Shown piece by piece: positions 1 through 9,404 of a stretch of DNA of 64,000 nt. The notes beneath the pieces are model-generated. The model made no database searches, had not been told where the DNA came from, and saw only the letters and a program-made list of their open reading frames with translations. The stretch lies in NCBI RefSeq assembly GCF_051251565.1, contig NZ_JBPOFB010000004.1:186001-250000 (forward strand), written 5' to 3'. Each line of letters starts with the position of its first letter. The first letter of the stretch is position 1. Both the position numbers and the translations under genes were made by a program. This DNA is from Marivita sp051251565 (GTDB taxonomy: Bacteria; Pseudomonadota; Alphaproteobacteria; Rhodobacterales; Rhodobacteraceae).

Positions 1-102
1 CGCGCGGAAATGTGTTCAGAATTAGAGCCCACTGCGGCTTATATGCGGAAAACTTGATCTGTTTTTCCCCTCCGACGCGACGTCTCATGCCACAATTGCC
101 GC

Positions 103-1479
103 CTATTGCGCGCTCAGCGCGTCAAGAATGCGTGCCCAGCTGCGGGTTCCTTTATGAAAGCTCTCGATGTCGTATTTTTCATTGGGGCTGTGGATTTGGT
201 CATCATCCTTGCCAAATCCGATCAACATCGATTCCGTTCCAAGTACGGATTGAAAATACCCGGCAACAGGTATCGACCCGCCGCTGCCAATAAAGGCGGC
301 CTCGTCGGGCCACTCATCGCTGAGTGCCTTGCGGGCGGCTTCAAAGGCGGGGGCGTCAATCGACATCACCGATGCGGGTGCTGCACCATCGCTTTTGAAG
401 GTGACCGTGCAGTCGCGCGGCAGCATCGCTTCAACCATCTGGCGAAAGCTTTTGTCGATGGCGTCTGGGTCTTGGTCGCCGACCAGCCGGAAACTGATCT
501 TGGCGCTGGCCTTTGAGGGCAGGACGGTTTTGAACCCTGCACCTGTATAGCCGCCGCTGATGCCATTTACCTCGCAGGTGGGGCGTGCCCAGATCATTTC
601 AAGCGCGCTGCGGCCGGCCTCGCCTGCAAGCTCAGACAGGCCAACATCCTTCAGGAAACCTGCGTGGTCGAACCCAAGCGAGTCCCATTGCGCACGCAAC
701 TCATCTGAAATCTCGGTCACGCCGTCATAAAATCCCGGAACAGTGATCTTGCCGTTCTCGTCATGCAGCGCCGCGATGATGTGCGCCAGCACGCGGATTG
801 GATTGATGGCCGGGCCGCCATACATCCCGGAATGCAGGTCGCGGCTTGGGCCGGTGATGGTGATTTCCTGCTTGAGCATCCCGCGAAGCATTGTCGTGAT
901 TGCGGGCACACGGCTGTCATAGAGGCCTGTGTCGCAGATCAGGGCGATGTCGGTTTTCAACTCGTCGGCATGGTCCCTTAGGAACGGCACCAATGATGGT
1001 GACCCCGATTCCTCTTCGCCCTCAAAAAAGAATGTGATTTTGCAGGGCAGGGCACCGTGGACCTCTTTCCATGCGCGGCAGGCTTCGACAAAGGTCATGA
1101 GCTGTCCCTTGTCGTCCGATGTGCCCCGGCCCCGGATCACGCGGCCTTTGGGGCTGTCTTCGATCTGTGGGTCAAACGGGTCATTGTCCCATAGCTCAAG
1201 CGGGTCGACCGGTTGCACATCGTAATGGCCATAGAACAACAGATGCGGCCCCGGTCCATCAACATGGCCAACAACCATCGGGTGACCGGGTGTGACGCGT
1301 TTTTCCGCATCGATGCCGATAGAGCGCAGGTCTGCGACCAGCCAATCGGCGGCGCGGTCACAGTCTTGGGTGAATGCGGGATCTGTCGAGATCGACGGTA
1401 TCCGAAGAAATGCCTTGAGCCGTTCAAGGCTGTCAGGGAGTTGGGAATCAATACGGTCCAGGACAGATTCGACAGACAT
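103..1479 (-). CDS. M20 family metallopeptidase (dipeptidase)
   Basis: A 458-residue zinc-dependent M20 peptidase, probably a cytoplasmic dipeptidase or related amidohydrolase. Metal-site motifs are visible in order: GHYDVQP near residue 84, RGTSDDKG near 118 (bridging Asp) and FEGEEESGS near 153 (catalytic Glu pair). Length fits the family. An upstream in-frame extension exists, but the start at 1479 has AAAAGGAA just before it and begins MSVESVLDRI, a normal N-terminus. It is transcribed divergently from hemA. Substrate cannot be told from sequence. Confidence 0.9.
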   Translation of the reverse strand: MSVESVLDRIDSQLPDSLERLKAFLRIPSISTDPAFTQDCDRAADWLVADLRSIGIDAEKRVTPGHPMVVGHVDGPGPHLLFYGHYDVQPVDPLELWDNDPFDPQIEDSPKGRVIRGRGTSDDKGQLMTFVEACRAWKEVHGALPCKITFFFEGEEESGSPSLVPFLRDHADELKTDIALICDTGLYDSRVPAITTMLRGMLKQEITITGPSRDLHSGMYGGPAINPIRVLAHIIAALHDENGKITVPGFYDGVTEISDELRAQWDSLGFDHAGFLKDVGLSELAGEAGRSALEMIWARPTCEVNGISGGYTGAGFKTVLPSKASAKISFRLVGDQDPDAIDKSFRQMVEAMLPRDCTVTFKSDGAAPASVMSIDAPAFEAARKALSDEWPDEAAFIGSGGSIPVAGYFQSVLGTESMLIGFGKDDDQIHSPNEKYDIESFHKGTRSWARILDALSAQ

Positions 1480-1621
1480 TGCGGCGTTCCTTTTGGTGAT
1501 ATCGCCGGACCCTATCACCGCTTCGGAGACTGTCCAGCCGGTCTGGCGGTCTTTGCGCGGGGTCAATGATGCAGGAAAAATGCAGATTTTATTGGTCAAA
1601 ACCACCGGTCCGGTTTGCGCT

Positions 1622-1635
1622 TTGACACAGATCAA
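1622..1635. promoter_or_regulatory. FnrL/FNR-like box upstream of hemA
   Basis: TTGAC-ACAG-ATCAA differs at one base from the FNR/FnrL consensus TTGAT-N4-ATCAA. It lies about 130 bp upstream of the hemA start, in the 285-bp divergent region shared with the M20 peptidase. FnrL control of hemA is known in Rhodobacter. The rest of this intergenic region also holds an inverted repeat, GGATAT-N7-ATATCC, at 1676-1694. I see no convincing -35/-10 pair. Confidence 0.5.
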
Positions 1636-1764
1636 GGCTGCGACGGTTGGTCATTCCCTAATCAGATTGTCATGGGGATATCTGACCTATATCCATTCTA
1701 AATCGTGAATGCGACGTGGTGCGACGGAAACGGCACCTAAGATCGCAGCCTGAAGGAGACGCCG

Positions 1765-2988
1765 GTGGACTACACTGACAAACTCGACGAAGCCTTGAAT
1801 CGCCTGCACGAGGAAGGGCGCTACCGGACGTTTATCGACATCGAACGTCAGAATGGGCAATTCCCCCATGCGGTCTGGCGCAAGCCCGACGGTACAGAGC
1901 AGGACATCACCGTCTGGTGCGGGAATGACTATCTTGGCATGGGGCAGCACCCTGCGGTTCTTGACGCCATGCACGAGGCGCTGGATGCCACGGGTGCAGG
2001 CTCTGGTGGGACACGCAACATCTCCGGAACGACCGTCTATCACAAGCGGCTTGAAGTCGAGATTGCAGACCTGCACCAGAAAGAAGCGGCGCTTTTGTTC
2101 ACGTCGGCCTACATTGCCAATGATGCAACGCTGTCGACCTTGCCCAAGCTTTTTCCGGGTCTTATCATCTATTCCGACGCGCTCAATCATGCGTCCATGA
2201 TCGAAGGTGTGCGTCGCAACGGCGGAGCGAAGCGCATTTTCAGGCATAACGATGTTGCGCACCTGCGCGCATTGCTGGCGGCGGACGATCCCGATGTGCC
2301 CAAGCTGATCGCGTTTGAATCGATCTATTCGATGGATGGTGATTTCGGGCCGATCAAGGCGATCTGTGATCTGGCAGACGAATTCGGTGCTCTGACCTAT
2401 ATTGACGAAGTCCACGCTGTCGGCATGTACGGGCCGCGCGGCGCAGGTGTGGCAGAGCGCGACGGCCTGATGGGCCGGATCGACATCATCAATGGTACCC
2501 TTGCCAAGGCCTATGGCGTCATGGGCGGCTATATCGCCGCGTCCGAGAAAATGTGTGACGCGATCAGGTCTTATGCGCCGGGTTTCATCTTTACCACGTC
2601 CTTGCCGCCTGCGGTTGCCGCCGGGGCCGCCGCGTCTGTGGCGCATCTGAAGAAAGACCAAAGCCTGCGGGACAAGCACCAATTGCAGGCGCGTATTCTC
2701 AAGATGCGTCTCAAGGGGCTTGGCTTGCCGATTGTGGATCATGGCAGCCACATCATCCCTGTGATTGTAGGAGACCCGGTCCACACCAAGAAAATGTCCG
2801 ACATGATGCTGGACCGGTTTGGGATTTATGTGCAGCCGATCAACTATCCAACGGTTCCGCGTGGCACAGAGCGACTTAGATTCACGCCCTCACCGGTACA
2901 TGGGCCGCAAGAGATTGATAAGCTTGTGCAAGCGATGGATGAACTTTGGGCGCATTGTGCGCTGAATCGTGCCGAATTGAGTGCCTAA
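1765..2988 (+). CDS. hemA: 5-aminolevulinate synthase
   Basis: Condenses glycine and succinyl-CoA to 5-aminolevulinate, the first committed step of tetrapyrrole synthesis in alphaproteobacteria. The 407 residues show the alpha-oxoamine synthase signatures: GSGGTRNISGT near 79, YIDEVHAVG with Asp214 and His217, and TLAKAYGVMGGY with the PLP lysine at 248, the same numbering as the Rhodobacter capsulatus enzyme. It starts with GTG, seven bases after GAAGGAGAC. A candidate FnrL site upstream suggests oxygen-responsive expression. Monocistronic by context. Confidence 0.97.
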   Translation: MDYTDKLDEALNRLHEEGRYRTFIDIERQNGQFPHAVWRKPDGTEQDITVWCGNDYLGMGQHPAVLDAMHEALDATGAGSGGTRNISGTTVYHKRLEVEIADLHQKEAALLFTSAYIANDATLSTLPKLFPGLIIYSDALNHASMIEGVRRNGGAKRIFRHNDVAHLRALLAADDPDVPKLIAFESIYSMDGDFGPIKAICDLADEFGALTYIDEVHAVGMYGPRGAGVAERDGLMGRIDIINGTLAKAYGVMGGYIAASEKMCDAIRSYAPGFIFTTSLPPAVAAGAAASVAHLKKDQSLRDKHQLQARILKMRLKGLGLPIVDHGSHIIPVIVGDPVHTKKMSDMMLDRFGIYVQPINYPTVPRGTERLRFTPSPVHGPQEIDKLVQAMDELWAHCALNRAELSA

Positions 2989-3012
2989 TACTTGGAATCA
3001 GTGCAATAAACC

Positions 3013-3040
3013 TTGTCGTATGTTAGCGTAGTGGTAATAA
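3013..3040 (+). promoter_or_regulatory. Candidate promoter of the RodZ-like gene
   Basis: TTGTCG at 3013-3018 and TAATAA at 3035-3040, 16 bp apart, lie in the 128-bp gap between hemA and the RodZ-like gene. This would start transcription near 3047, about 70 bases before the start codon. It is a motif match only. Confidence 0.35.
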
Positions 3041-3116
3041 AACGCGCGACTCGACTCACCTGGTACGCGCGACGCAGGCAGCGTGTAGACAGTTTGAACG
3101 GCAAGGGGCAGCGAGT

Positions 3117-4703
3117 ATGATTGGGCGGAAAACCCCAAAGTCATCGCAGGGTACGACTGAGACCAAACCGCGTGGGTTCGATGATTTCGAACTCAGGCTT
3201 GGTGATGTCATGCGGGGCGAACGCGCCACTTTGGGCAAGTCTCTTCTTGATGTGCAGCGCGAGCTGCGCATCAAAGCGAGCTACATCGCCGCAATCGAAA
3301 ATTGTGATCCCACTGCATTTGATACACCCGGATTTATTGCTGGATATGTGCGTTCCTATGCGCGGTATCTTGGCATGGATCCGGATGACACATACGCCGT
3401 CTTCTGTGCCGAAAGCGGATTTGAAACGGCGCACGGGATGTCTGATGCGGCGTCGTCGCGCAAGAAAATAGACGCCACAGTCGCAACCAGCGTCACGTCC
3501 GCGCGTGATCCGTTCTCACATCCGTCCTTGCCATTTGCCCCGAGCAGCGACTCCTTTTTGTCCCGGATCGAACCGGGGGCTATCGGATCGACGCTTGTTC
3601 TGGCGCTGCTTCTTGGTGGATTGGGTTTTGGCGGATATTCCGTCTTGCAAGAGGTACAGCGCGTGCAGCTTGCGCCTGTCGATCAAACACCCGTTGTTCT
3701 CTCTGACCTTGACCCACTCCAGACGTCGACCCCGACGTCTGAGGCGCCTGATGTCGTGGCGGGCACTGGTTTTGGGGCAGGCGTCTTTACGCCGCCTTCC
3801 AGTGTCGATTCTTTTGACAGGCTGTACCGTCCGCAAGCGCTGGATGTGCCAGTGCTGGTGGCGCGCGATGCGCCGATCTCTACACTTGATCCAAACCGGG
3901 TTGGGTCATTCGCCCAAGCGTCTGGTCAGACGTTGCCAAGTGTCGATCTTGACCCGATTGAGGCGCGTTTTGCCAACGTATCACCTGCGCTGCCCCAAGA
4001 GGGTGTGACACTGATTGCAGCACGTCCTGCATGGGTGCGCGTGCGCGGGGATGATCGCTCTGTGATTTTTGAACAGGTCATGGCGGCCGGTGACACATGG
4101 ACCGTGCCTGCGACAGAAACCGACGCTCTATTGAATGTCGGGGAAAGTGGCGCGCTCTATCTGTCCATCAACGGTCAAACGGTCGGTCCGGTTGGTGCAG
4201 CGGGGTCGGTAACGTCGGACATGCCGCTCGACGGGCCGACACTTGCCGCAATTCTGGAACCGGCAGATGCGCAGTCCGACGGCGATCTGTCCCGCGTGCT
4301 TGCCGATCTGGGGCGCGACACCACGCAGCCGACCATTGGTCAGCCGAAGATCCTCGAAGACAGTGCGCCGGGGGTGGTCTTGGTTGCGGTGCGTCCAGCA
4401 TGGATTCGGGTGCGCGCCGCCGATGGCAGCGTCATCTTTGAAACAATCATGAATGCGGGCGACACCTATGCCGTGCCCGCCACCGAAGAACCGCCAACTC
4501 TGCGGGTGGGAGAATCCGGTGCGATCTATTTCGCGGTGAACGGCCAAACTTATGGTCCGGCGGGTCCGCGCGGTGCAGTGACATCCAATCTGGCCTTGTC
4601 GGTTGATCAATTGACCCAGACCTACACACTGGCGTCCATTGAGGCCGACAGTGACTTGGCGCGGGTTGTCGCAGAACTTGCCGTTCCGAATCCTGTCGAC
4701 TGA
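3117..4703 (+). CDS. RodZ-like HTH/DUF4115 membrane protein with duplicated C-terminal domain
   Basis: A 528-residue single-pass inner-membrane protein. Residues about 24-95 form a HTH_25/RodZ-type cytoplasmic helix-turn-helix (ERATLGKSLLDVQRELRIKA). A hydrophobic segment at about 155-175 is the membrane anchor, followed by a Pro/Thr-rich linker. Two copies of the DUF4115 domain lie at about 297-371 and 420-494, each with ARPAWVRVR- or VRPAWIRVR-type starts and a GESGA(L/I)Y motif. Classical RodZ has one such domain and links MreB to the elongation complex; that role here is inferred. It precedes ispG by 108 bp, an arrangement common near rodZ genes. Terminal residues are ordinary. Confidence 0.8.
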   Translation: MIGRKTPKSSQGTTETKPRGFDDFELRLGDVMRGERATLGKSLLDVQRELRIKASYIAAIENCDPTAFDTPGFIAGYVRSYARYLGMDPDDTYAVFCAESGFETAHGMSDAASSRKKIDATVATSVTSARDPFSHPSLPFAPSSDSFLSRIEPGAIGSTLVLALLLGGLGFGGYSVLQEVQRVQLAPVDQTPVVLSDLDPLQTSTPTSEAPDVVAGTGFGAGVFTPPSSVDSFDRLYRPQALDVPVLVARDAPISTLDPNRVGSFAQASGQTLPSVDLDPIEARFANVSPALPQEGVTLIAARPAWVRVRGDDRSVIFEQVMAAGDTWTVPATETDALLNVGESGALYLSINGQTVGPVGAAGSVTSDMPLDGPTLAAILEPADAQSDGDLSRVLADLGRDTTQPTIGQPKILEDSAPGVVLVAVRPAWIRVRAADGSVIFETIMNAGDTYAVPATEEPPTLRVGESGAIYFAVNGQTYGPAGPRGAVTSNLALSVDQLTQTYTLASIEADSDLARVVAELAVPNPVD

Positions 4704-4811
4704 ACAGTCACTACAAACCAGGATCGCTTGCAGACCGCGTTCAGCGGGCCTAGCTATATGCGTGGAACAACTGTACGATTTGGTTGACATTTTCAGCCGA
4801 AGGAGGGCTGC

Positions 4812-5939
4812 ATGAGCCTCAATCACATTCGCCCGTGGCGCAACATCTACCGCCGTAAATCGCGCCAGATCATGGTGGGGATTGTCCCGGTTGGTGGGGA
4901 TGCGCCGATCACCGTGCAGACGATGACCAATACACTGACGCCCGACATCAAGGCCACAATTGCGCAGGTTCAGGCCGCGGCAGATGCGGGCGCTGATATC
5001 GTGCGCATCTCGATCCCGGATGAAGACAGCTCGCGCGCGCTTAAGGAAATCGTCCGGGAAAGCCCGGTGCCCATCGTTGCGGACATCCATTTTCATTACA
5101 AACGTGGCATTGAAGCCGCTGAGGCGGGGGCCGCCTGCCTGCGGATCAATCCTGGCAATATTGGCTCTGAGGCGCGGGTCAAAGAAGTCATCCGCGCCGC
5201 GCGCGACCAAAATTGTGCGATCCGCATTGGCGTGAACGCGGGGTCGCTGGAAAAGCATTTGCTCGACAAATACGGAGAGCCGTGCCCGGATGCCATGGTC
5301 GAATCCGGTTTGGATCACATCAAGATCCTGCAAGACAATGATTTCCACGAATTCAAAATCAGCTGCAAGGCGTCGGACGTGTTCATGGCCGCCGCCGCCT
5401 ATCAGCAGCTTGCCGAAGCCACGGATGCGCCGATCCATCTTGGCATTACCGAGGCGGGCGGTTTGATGACCGGCACGATCAAATCGGCCATCGGGCTTGG
5501 CAATCTTTTGTGGATGGGGATCGGCGATACGATCCGCGTGTCGCTGTCGGCAGACCCCGTGGAAGAGGTCAAGGTCGGATACGAGATCCTGAAGTCGCTT
5601 GGCCTGCGCCATCGCGGCGTAAACATCATTTCCTGTCCCAGCTGCGCGCGTCAGGGCTTTGACGTGATCAAGACGGTCGAGACGCTGGAAAAACGACTCG
5701 AGCACATCAAGACACCCATGAGCCTGTCAATCATCGGCTGCGTGGTGAACGGCCCCGGCGAGGCGCTCATGACCGATGTCGGCTTTACCGGCGGCGGCAA
5801 TGGCGCGGGCATGGTCTACCTCGCGGGCAAACAAAGCCACAAATTGTCCAACGACCAGATGGTCGAACACATCGTCGAACAAGTGGAGAAGAAAGCCGCC
5901 GAACTGGACGCCCTCAACGCACAAGAGGCGGCAGAGTAG
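4812..5939 (+). CDS. ispG: 4-hydroxy-3-methylbut-2-en-1-yl diphosphate synthase (flavodoxin)
   Basis: Penultimate enzyme of the MEP isoprenoid pathway: converts 2-C-methyl-erythritol 2,4-cyclodiphosphate to HMBPP using a [4Fe-4S] cluster. The 375-residue protein has the TIM-barrel N-terminus (VQTMTNTLT near 35) and the cluster ligands CPSC (Cys275, Cys278) plus IIGCVVNGPGEA (Cys310, Glu317). Start is set by GAAGGAGGG eight bases upstream. It is downstream of the RodZ-like gene on the same strand, probably in one transcription unit. No truncation or odd composition. Confidence 0.97.
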   Translation: MSLNHIRPWRNIYRRKSRQIMVGIVPVGGDAPITVQTMTNTLTPDIKATIAQVQAAADAGADIVRISIPDEDSSRALKEIVRESPVPIVADIHFHYKRGIEAAEAGAACLRINPGNIGSEARVKEVIRAARDQNCAIRIGVNAGSLEKHLLDKYGEPCPDAMVESGLDHIKILQDNDFHEFKISCKASDVFMAAAAYQQLAEATDAPIHLGITEAGGLMTGTIKSAIGLGNLLWMGIGDTIRVSLSADPVEEVKVGYEILKSLGLRHRGVNIISCPSCARQGFDVIKTVETLEKRLEHIKTPMSLSIIGCVVNGPGEALMTDVGFTGGGNGAGMVYLAGKQSHKLSNDQMVEHIVEQVEKKAAELDALNAQEAAE

Positions 5940-5940
5940 G

Positions 5941-5987
5941 GGTCCGTTTGCAAGGCGGTTTAGCGTGCCGCCTTGCGCTTAAGGACC
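5941..5987. terminator. Convergent hairpin between ispG and the DsbA-like gene
   Basis: A perfect 9-bp stem, GCAAGGCGG (5950-5958) with CCGCCTTGC (5968-5976), sits inside an outer GGTCC/GGACC pair (5941-5945, 5983-5987). There is no T-run, so it is only a probable bidirectional terminator for the converging genes. Confidence 0.5.
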
Positions 5988-5998
5988 AATGTGGAAGG

Positions 5999-6757
5999 TC
6001 AGCGACCCTCACGCAGCTCGGCGACGATCTCTTGCATCGCGTCCAGTGGTAAATAGCCACGGATCATCTGATCGCCCATTACAAAAGACGGTGTGCCGTT
6101 TATCTGGAGTGTTTGTGCCAATGCGCGGGTTGTGGCGAGCTGATTGGTGATGGCGTCGCTGTCCATCGCTGCAATCACCGCATCCGTATCAAGGCCCAGC
6201 GTGTCGGCCAGACGGCGCAGAGCGGTGTCATCCAAATCCCCATTCAGCGCGATCAGGGCTTCCTTGGCGGCTTCATAGCCTTCGTCTCCTGCGATCTCGC
6301 GGGCCGCAAGGGCAAAGCGGGAGGACAGGACCGAGTTTTCGCCAAGGATCGGGAATTCCTTGGCGACGTAGCGGATGTTGCCATCCAATTCGAGAAGCTG
6401 TGCCACCTCGGGATGGGCGCGGCGGCAAAAGCCACAGCGATAGTCAAAAAACTCTACGATTGTGACATCACCTTCGGGATTGCCGCCAACCCAGGAATAG
6501 CCGTCGTTGAAGATCGCGCCTGCGTTGTTTTCAACCAGCGCGACATCGCCCTGCACTTGTTCTGCGGCCTGACGCTCTTCGAGAACCTGAACGGCCTCCA
6601 TGATCACCTGTGGGTTTTCCAGCAGATAGGCCCGGACCTGCGCGCCGAACGCGGCGCGGTCTGCATCGGACATGTTGTCCAGATTAAGGTCGGCAGCCTG
6701 AACTCCGGTGGCAAGCATGACGGCAAGAAAGGACGTGGCAAGGCGAGGTTTTAACAT
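5999..6757 (-). CDS. DsbA-family periplasmic thiol:disulfide oxidoreductase
   Basis: A 252-residue exported thioredoxin-fold protein. It has a Sec signal peptide (about residues 1-22, ending VQAADL), an N-terminal helical region (about 25-75) of the Com1/ScsC-like type, a CGFC active site at Cys108-Cys111 (FDYRCGFCRRAHP), and the cis-proline loop NGTPSF near 220. It probably oxidises or isomerises disulfides in envelope proteins. It lies 27 bp downstream of the M48 protease on the same strand and so is probably co-transcribed; both act on periplasmic protein quality. The start has GGAGAACCTT just upstream. Confidence 0.92.
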   Translation of the reverse strand: MLKPRLATSFLAVMLATGVQAADLNLDNMSDADRAAFGAQVRAYLLENPQVIMEAVQVLEERQAAEQVQGDVALVENNAGAIFNDGYSWVGGNPEGDVTIVEFFDYRCGFCRRAHPEVAQLLELDGNIRYVAKEFPILGENSVLSSRFALAAREIAGDEGYEAAKEALIALNGDLDDTALRRLADTLGLDTDAVIAAMDSDAITNQLATTRALAQTLQINGTPSFVMGDQMIRGYLPLDAMQEIVAELREGR

Positions 6758-6784
6758 AAGGTTCTCCAGTCAACAGGCGTTGCG

Positions 6785-8116
6785 CTATTGCGCGCGTTGC
6801 GCAGCACTTAACACATCTTGCGCACGTTGCCATGGGCCGGAACCGCGCGCCAGCGCCCCTTCGGCCCGTTTGGCGTGAATCACAGCATCTTTGAGCCGAC
6901 CTTGCACTGCGTAGCGTTCGGCAGTGACCAGAGACGCCATCGCGCCTTGGCCGGTTTTGGCATAGGCGACGGCCAGATCGCGCAGGATGCGGGTGTCGCT
7001 GAAATCGCGGCCGCGGGCGGCTTCGAGGGTGCGCAGCGCGTCTTGCGGGTTTCCGGCGGCAAGCTGGGCGCGACCCAGTCCGCCAAGGATCAGCGGTTCG
7101 CGCGGGGCCAGACGTGCGGCGGCGGAATAGACATTGACCGCATCTGACGCGCGGCGCGATTCCAACAGGATCTGCCCCTTGAGGTCACGCAGGAACGGGT
7201 CGTTTGGGCGCGATGTGATGGCCGCGTCGATATTGCTCAGCGCGCGGGCCAAATCGCTTTGGCGGTGGTACGCGATGGCCTTGCGCATCTGGGCAATGTC
7301 CGGCGAGACGCTTGTATCGGCCCGGCGCAGCGTCCAGGTCGGCGCGCGGGTGAACGCGGTGAGCTTGCCTTTGGCGCGTGCAAACCAATAGTCCGCCGTA
7401 GGATCGGGTGCGGCTTTGGCCGAGACGCCCGCAACCAACCCATTGAGCGCGCGCAAGCGGTCGCGGGTCAAAGGGTGCGACCGCATATACGGGTCTTGGC
7501 GCGATTCCGACAGCGCCTCTTGGCCGCGAAACAGGTCTTGGACCTCGATCGCACCCTTGGGGTCTATTCCAGCGCTGACCAGAAATCGGATCGAGCTGAT
7601 ATCCGCAGAGGCTTCTTCGGCGCGTGTGTGCGCCAGGAAACTGCGTAGGGCCGACGATTGAACGCCAAGGCCAAGGCCCACAGCGGCCCGACCATTGCCT
7701 GCTGCGGCGGCTGCTGCGGCCAGCACCATGCCAAGCCCGGCTGCGGTGCGGGCGGTTTGCATGTTGCCCAACCGCCGCGAGATATGACCGTTGGCAATAT
7801 GCGCCGCCTCGTGGGCAATGACGGCTTGCATCTGGGCGGCCGTCTCCAGTTTGCTCAGAAGGCCGGAATGGATGAAGATGTGTTGCGTGTCGACGATAAA
7901 CGCATTGAGCGTGTTGTCGTCGATCACCAGAATACGCACCTGGTTCGGGCTAAGCCCGGCAGCGCGCAGCACCGGCGCGCCAAGCTGTTTCAGCGCATAT
8001 TCGATATCGGCATCGCGCAGCAGGGTCGCGGCGCGCAGCGGGGCCACTCCAATGAGCGCTGTCAGGCACAGCACGAGACCGGTCATCCGCAAAAGACGGA
8101 GGGTTGCTCTATACAT
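6785..8116 (-). CDS. M48 family metalloprotease with TPR domain (BepA/YfgC-like)
   Basis: A 443-residue periplasmic zinc metalloprotease of the BepA type, which in other Proteobacteria helps assemble or degrade outer-membrane proteins. Visible features: signal sequence about 1-29; the zinc motif HEAAH at 102-106 with the downstream EEASAD ligand region near 167-172; an Ala-rich stretch near 132-140; and tetratricopeptide-like repeats from about 270 to the end. First gene of an apparent two-gene operon with the DsbA-like protein. Divergent from the aminotransferase at 8171, sharing 54 bp. Confidence 0.9.
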   Translation of the reverse strand: MYRATLRLLRMTGLVLCLTALIGVAPLRAATLLRDADIEYALKQLGAPVLRAAGLSPNQVRILVIDDNTLNAFIVDTQHIFIHSGLLSKLETAAQMQAVIAHEAAHIANGHISRRLGNMQTARTAAGLGMVLAAAAAAAGNGRAAVGLGLGVQSSALRSFLAHTRAEEASADISSIRFLVSAGIDPKGAIEVQDLFRGQEALSESRQDPYMRSHPLTRDRLRALNGLVAGVSAKAAPDPTADYWFARAKGKLTAFTRAPTWTLRRADTSVSPDIAQMRKAIAYHRQSDLARALSNIDAAITSRPNDPFLRDLKGQILLESRRASDAVNVYSAAARLAPREPLILGGLGRAQLAAGNPQDALRTLEAARGRDFSDTRILRDLAVAYAKTGQGAMASLVTAERYAVQGRLKDAVIHAKRAEGALARGSGPWQRAQDVLSAAQRAQ

Positions 8117-8170
8117 TGACGTTGCCCTGCCTTCGCCCCTAGGTCTGCCTGTGACCAGTGTAGGAAGAGA

Positions 8171-9328
8171 ATGATGCGGAACTCAAGCCGTGGGGCGGTT
8201 GATCCCTTTATCGTGATGGATGTGATGGAAGCTGCGCGCCAGGCCGAAGAGGCCGGGCATCACGTCATCCATATGGAGGTGGGCCAACCCGGCACACCAG
8301 CCCCCGCCATTGCCCGTGACACGCTGGCGCGTGCGATGCGCGAAGATCCGCTTGGCTATACCGTGGCGCTGGGTCTGCCTGCGCTGCGTCGGCGGATCGC
8401 GCAGCTGTATGGCGAATGGTACAATGTCGATCTGGATCCGGCGCGGGTGATCGTGACGCCGGGATCATCGGGCGGGTTTATCCTTGCCTTTACCGCCTTG
8501 TTTGATGCCGGGGACCGCATTGCCTTGGGTGCGCCTGGGTATCCGTCCTACCGCCAGATCATGAAATCGCTCGATCTGGTCCCAATTGAAGTGCAGACCC
8601 GCGCTGAGGCGCGCTATCAGCTAGAGCCGTCGGATCTGGATGGCATCGACTATCAGGGCATCATGGTGGCGTCGCCGGCAAATCCAACGGGCACGATGCT
8701 GGGCAAAGACCCGCTTGGGGCTTTGATTGATGCGGCACAGGCCAAAGGGGCTGCGTTCCTGTCTGACGAGATTTACCACGGCATTGAATACGAACAAAAG
8801 GCCGTCAGCGCGTTGCAGATCAGCGATGATGTCTGCGTGATCAACTCCTTCTCCAAGTATTTCAGCATGACAGGCTGGCGCGTGGGCTGGCTGGTGCTGC
8901 CAGAGCGCAATGTCCGGCAGGTCGAACGGCTGGCGCAGAACATGTTCATCTGCGCGCCCCATGCCGCACAGGTCGCTGCGCTTGCGGCCATGGACGCGGG
9001 CGACGAGCTGGACGCCAATATGGCCGTCTACCGTGAAAACCGTCGGTTGATGATCGAAGGTTTGCCCAAGGCCGGGTTTGACCGGATCGCGCCACCGGAC
9101 GGGGCGTTCTATGTTTATGCCGACGTGTCGCACCTGACCGACGACAGCCGGGCCTTTGCCCGTGCCATTCTGGACGGCGCACGCGTGGCGGTGACGCCGG
9201 GGCTTGATTTTGATCCGGTGCGCGGTGGTGGGACATTGCGGTTTTCCTATGCGCGCTCGACCGGGGACATCATCGAAGGCCTCGACCGGCTTGGCCGCTT
9301 CATGCGTGATCGGGGACATATCGTCTGA
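8171..9328 (+). CDS. Class I/II PLP-dependent aminotransferase
   Basis: A 385-residue fold-type I aminotransferase. Substrate contacts and PLP residues typical of the family are visible: SPANPTG near 168, SDEIYHG near 198, the Schiff-base lysine in SFSKYFSMTGWRVGW (Lys229), and an Arg-containing FSYA segment near the C-terminus. AGGAAGAG precedes tandem ATG codons at 8171 and 8174; either could start. The amino acid used cannot be told from sequence. It stands alone between the divergent protease and the amidase gene. Confidence 0.9.
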   Translation: MMRNSSRGAVDPFIVMDVMEAARQAEEAGHHVIHMEVGQPGTPAPAIARDTLARAMREDPLGYTVALGLPALRRRIAQLYGEWYNVDLDPARVIVTPGSSGGFILAFTALFDAGDRIALGAPGYPSYRQIMKSLDLVPIEVQTRAEARYQLEPSDLDGIDYQGIMVASPANPTGTMLGKDPLGALIDAAQAKGAAFLSDEIYHGIEYEQKAVSALQISDDVCVINSFSKYFSMTGWRVGWLVLPERNVRQVERLAQNMFICAPHAAQVAALAAMDAGDELDANMAVYRENRRLMIEGLPKAGFDRIAPPDGAFYVYADVSHLTDDSRAFARAILDGARVAVTPGLDFDPVRGGGTLRFSYARSTGDIIEGLDRLGRFMRDRGHIV

Positions 9329-9404
9329 GATATCTGCACTGTCCCCATGGGTCCGAATCCGGTAAGATGGACCCAACGGCCCGGTCAGAGGCCATGGTGG
9401 TTTG

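Noticed and set aside
12..293. Open frame on the plus strand at the left edge
   Set aside because: Its 3' part is antisense to the M20 peptidase; the first 102 bases show no supported gene or signal.
1687..2784. Long open frame antisense to hemA (365 codons), and similar long antisense frames at 4128-5705, 12213-13196, 19165-20133 and 25194-26435
   Set aside because: They lie opposite strong, conserved genes and have Arg/His-rich, non-family compositions typical of antisense reading in GC-rich DNA.
4784..4789. TTGACA upstream of ispG
   Set aside because: It lies only 23 bases before the start codon, leaving no room for a -10 and a leader; probably chance.
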